64,000 bases of DNA from Muribaculaceae bacterium. Its GTDB lineage: Bacteria > Bacteroidota > Bacteroidia > Bacteroidales > Muribaculaceae. Positions 62,292-64,000 of the stretch are shown piece after piece (the first letter of the stretch is position 1; each line of letters starts with the position of its first letter). Location: positions 27,996-91,995 of the forward strand of contig JAFYYI010000084.1 in assembly GCA_017557665.1 (NCBI GenBank). Direction: 5' to 3'. The position numbers and the translations under genes were made by a program. The notes beneath the pieces were generated by a model that searched no databases, had not been told where the DNA came from, and saw only the letters and a program-made list of their open reading frames with translations.

Positions 62292-64000
<1,709 letters not shown>

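Overview
The window is a 64 kb chromosomal stretch from a member of the phylum Bacteroidota, order Bacteroidales (a gut or rumen type relative of Prevotellaceae or Muribaculaceae; the family cannot be fixed from the sequence alone). The evidence is the recurring Bacteroidetes sigma promoter shape (TTTG, about 19-20 bases, TAnnTTTG) in front of many genes, the lack of Shine-Dalgarno sites, Bacteroidales-style secreted proteins (type I dockerin-like EF-hand tails, short Gly-Ile-Tyr/Phe-Ile...Val-Lys sorting-like C termini, DUF4886, GIN/DUF2807 and DUF2723 proteins), and GyrB, MetG and PyrH sequences of Bacteroidales type. GC content is moderate to high with strong third-position G/C, which creates very long meaningless antisense frames. 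No phage, insertion sequence, integron or CRISPR array was seen.

Layout. 1-3.8 kb: the end of a histidine kinase gene, a coupled metallo-beta-lactamase-fold hydrolase and a large Ig-like lipoprotein, then tRNA-Leu(CAG). 4-11.8 kb (minus strand): CstA-type carbon starvation transporter, a lipoprotein, QueG, a polysaccharide deacetylase and a DUF2723/GT117-like membrane protein. 12-14.7 kb (plus): a small repeat protein, an exported NagZ-like GH3 and an exported LD-carboxypeptidase. 14.8-24.4 kb (mostly minus): FadL-like outer membrane porin, PyrH, a TPR membrane protein, a zinc-ribbon protein (plus strand), an M24 Xaa-Pro aminopeptidase, a low-complexity membrane protein, an acid phosphatase, a GH25 muramidase and a POT peptide transporter. 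24.6-29.7 kb (minus): an unfamiliar group consisting of an HExxH protein, a small membrane protein and a 1041-residue propeller-membrane-helical protein with no kinase domain. 29.8-31.6 kb: a GIN-domain protein and DusB. 31.8-40.6 kb (minus): secreted proteins (a 1296-residue DUF4886 esterase-like multidomain protein, a dockerin-tailed protein, a beta-helix protein), a Kelch-membrane-AraC regulator and a Cys-rich tandem-repeat protein. 40.8-44.9 kb: PanB, a MATE exporter, an esterase and a CPBP membrane protease. 44.9-52.8 kb: a dockerin plus double SUMF1 protein, a lipoprotein, a C10 cysteine protease with dockerin, a Na/Pi cotransporter and a second beta-helix protein. 53-64 kb: MetG, a membrane protein/winged-helix pair with probable operators, an exported CMD-cupin plus alpha/beta hydrolase operon divergent from an AraC gene, a sugar O-acetyltransferase, an RsmF-like rRNA methyltransferase and the 5' part of gyrB.

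How it fits together. Most of the window is core chromosome (tRNA charging and modification, nucleotide and pantothenate synthesis, transporters, wall turnover) interleaved with cell-envelope and secreted functions. Peptidoglycan processing is well represented (GH3, LD-carboxypeptidase, GH25, peptide transporter, M24 aminopeptidase). Least familiar are the Cys-rich 16-residue repeat protein, the propeller-membrane-helical protein with its HExxH neighbour, and the membrane protein/winged-helix pair whose leader carries two TATAAA-CCGC-TTTATA-type sites. No coherent, clearly new multi-gene defence or metabolic system is demonstrable; these are leads.
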